A stretch of 64,000 bases of DNA from CAYLHF01 sp964383365 (GTDB taxonomy: Bacteria; Bacteroidota; Rhodothermia; Rhodothermales; UBA10348). Position numbers and translations under genes: made by a program. Below the pieces are notes generated by a model. That model was not told the origin of the DNA and searched no databases. It was given only the letters and a program-made list of their open reading frames with translations. Shown piece by piece: positions 62,993 through 64,000 of the stretch. Position 1 is the stretch's first letter; every line of letters starts with the position of its first letter. The DNA lies in NCBI GenBank assembly GCA_964383365.1, contig CAYLHF010000004.1:62001-126000 (forward strand), in the 5' to 3' direction.

Positions 62993-63465
62993 TTAGAATC
63001 TCCGAGCGTTTCAAAAAACAACTCTCTCAGAAACCATTCCCCCTCGGTTCTGATCAACCTCAGATACACACGCATCGACTGGCCACCCTGCAACTTCAGT
63101 TTACCCTCGATAAACCAGCCTCGAGACGTCTTTTTGAAATCTACAACGGAGAAAGACACGAACCGGTGGTCAGAAAAATATTCGCTGATCACGCGACGGG
63201 CATGAATAACAGAATAGACTCTGCTCTCTCCGTCAAAGGCCAGATCCACGCCTCCGGAAGCCATTCCGATCAACGATTTGGAATCTCCGCGAACCAGGGC
63301 CTGACCCAGCTGCTCGATCATTGATTCAGATGCTCGATCTTGAGCATTCGCTCTATAATCGACGAAATGAGTCAGCATCAGAGTGACAGTCAGACACAGT
63401 ATCAGACGACAGAACCTCCCATTTCTGGCGACATCCGAAAGTTGACTGATTATCCGTCGAGCCAT
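62989..63465 (-). CDS. DUF4783-like exported protein
   Basis: About 158 aa from MARRIISQLSDVARN (an earlier Met at 63525 is in frame). A hydrophobic signal (FCRLILCLTVTLMLTHFV) is followed by a small domain resembling DUF4783/NTF2-like proteins: IEQLGQALVRGDSKSLIGMASGGVDLAFDGESRVYSVIHARRVISEYFSDH near 48-98, then strands ending LIRTEGEWFLRELFFETL. It could bind a small ligand in the periplasm. Its stop overlaps the kinase start by 4 nt (ATGA), so the pair is translationally coupled, which suggests a sensing partnership. Confidence 0.75.
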   Translation of the reverse strand: MARRIISQLSDVARNGRFCRLILCLTVTLMLTHFVDYRANAQDRASESMIEQLGQALVRGDSKSLIGMASGGVDLAFDGESRVYSVIHARRVISEYFSDHRFVSFSVVDFKKTSRGWFIEGKLKLQGGQSMRVYLRLIRTEGEWFLRELFFETLGDSK

Positions 63466-63595
63466 GAACACGTCATCTCGTTCAGTTTTCAAACAAAATA
63501 GTGTGCAAGAAACGGTCCGCATCACTTTATGGCCAATTTCAACGGAAAACCGGGGCTGTTGTACTTTTTTGAGTACATTCTATGCCCAAATCGTC

Positions 63596-64000
63596 TCATC
63601 CCGCCTTCATAATAACGATGCTCACTCCGGGGCCTCCCTCGTTCCACGGAGCATCTTGTCTTCGCAAAACGTCGTCTCGGGTTTGGATGTATTCATCCAC
63701 CGCATTACGTAGCGCACCCGTCCCTTTTCCGTGAATAATTTCGAGCCTGTTGAGACCGGATGCAGCAGCCTCGTCCAGAAATCGTTGAATCTCGAAAATG
63801 GCTTCATCAACCCGGAATCCACGTATATCCACGCTAATTCGTGCGCTCATCACCACATTGGCGCTCGCCCTCGAGTGTCCGCCGCGAGGCGTTGGGCTCT
63901 CTTTAGCAACGCGTCTTAGCCTGTCCGCAGCAACGCGCATCTGCATGCCTGAAAAAGCAACACGTACGTCTTTACCAGCAATCTCCATCACCTCACCGGT
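63596..64000 (-). CDS. mutS2: MutS2 C-terminal part with Smr domain (5' end beyond window)
   Basis: Only the last 134 codons are in the window; the frame runs off the right edge. The C-terminal Smr nuclease domain is clear: SARISVDIRGFRVDEAIFEIQRFLDEA, then RLEIIHGKGTGALRNAVDEYI, with HGKGTG as the catalytic signature. The KDVRVAFSGMQMRVAADRLRR segment before it is the KOW-like linker of MutS2. It probably acts on stalled ribosomes or recombination intermediates. The next gene downstream on this strand is the DUF4783-like gene. Confidence 0.92.
   Translation of the reverse strand, partial: TGEVMEIAGKDVRVAFSGMQMRVAADRLRRVAKESPTPRGGHSRASANVVMSARISVDIRGFRVDEAIFEIQRFLDEAAASGLNRLEIIHGKGTGALRNAVDEYIQTRDDVLRRQDAPWNEGGPGVSIVIMKAG

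Noticed and set aside
1..64000. tRNA, rRNA, riboswitch or prophage content
   Set aside because: Intergenic stretches were read on both strands, and no cloverleaf, rRNA-like sequence, integrase or phage structural gene could be recognised. A covariance-model search would be needed to exclude small RNAs.

Overview
The window is a housekeeping-rich stretch from a Gram-negative bacterium of the Bacteroidota/Rhodothermota/Balneolota side of the FCB superphylum. The inference rests on several genes together: a protein with a type IX secretion (T9SS) C-terminal sorting domain and a T9SS plug-like (DUF5103) lipoprotein, DUF2723, DUF3078, DUF4783 and DUF5117-type metalloprotease genes, an Hc1-type histone H1 mini-protein, a bacillithiol gene (bshA), an archaeal/eukaryotic-type ProRS, a SusC/TonB-type receptor with a carboxypeptidase-like N-terminal domain, and FadL and LPS-export genes. 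GC looks mid-50s by eye. I see no rRNA, tRNA, IS element, prophage or CRISPR array.

Layout. 1-2500 (minus): coaD, rsmD, an actin-fold-like protein and a one-TM protein. 2728-5586: pdxJ and era (plus) converge on pdxB (minus). 5587-7230: SleB-type hydrolase and an outer-membrane barrel. 7381-9653 (plus): bshA and a kinase-like protein. 9783-11346 (minus): FkbM methyltransferase and an MBL hydrolase. 11417-16519 (plus): LptF/G permease, rsmI and a DUF2723 membrane glycosyltransferase. 16527-19757 (minus): T9SS cargo, lipoprotein, rsfS, LytR_C protein and a small exported protein. 19900-22411 (plus): tsaD, chorismate mutase, mltG. 22638-25934 (minus): FadL-type porin and a repeat-rich lipoprotein. 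26209-34561 (plus): proS, PAP2-like protein, TonB receptor and a TPR-CHAT lipoprotein. 34567-43465 (minus): MFS transporter, metalloprotease, T9SS plug, membrane gluzincin and DUF3078 protein. 43629-45734: ppk2 (plus), histone H1-like gene and amino-acid-kinase-like gene (minus). 45867-50202 (plus): dnaE-yidD-moaB. 50246-55750 (minus): a seven-gene operon of Spy-like protein, ECF sigma factor, putative anti-sigma factor, periplasmic protein, MacA and MacB (ATPase plus permease). 55964-58041 (plus): cysS and an HhH-GPD glycosylase. 58065-64000 (minus): tenA, a 1378-aa sensor kinase, a DUF4783 protein and the mutS2 3' end.

The main themes are envelope building (Lpt, MltG, SleB, FadL, TonB receptor, T9SS parts, lipoproteins) and envelope stress and efflux (ECF-MacAB). 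The items least explained by known pathways are: (1) a lipid-anchored TPR-CHAT caspase-like protein of about 1041 aa that looks broken only because of a spurious assembly gap; (2) a membrane gluzincin gene with a sharply AT-rich internal block of about 560 bp; (3) a kinase-fold-like protein next to bshA; (4) a lipoprotein with an acidic/Tyr-rich N-half and an Arg/Ser/Gly 14-residue-repeat C-half; (5) minisatellites that begin at or contain the stop codons of three unrelated genes.

Five runs of exactly 100 N are scaffold gaps. Two are flanked by identical 55-bp ends and one by identical 20-bp ends. Those three probably hide no sequence and should be collapsed before genes are called.
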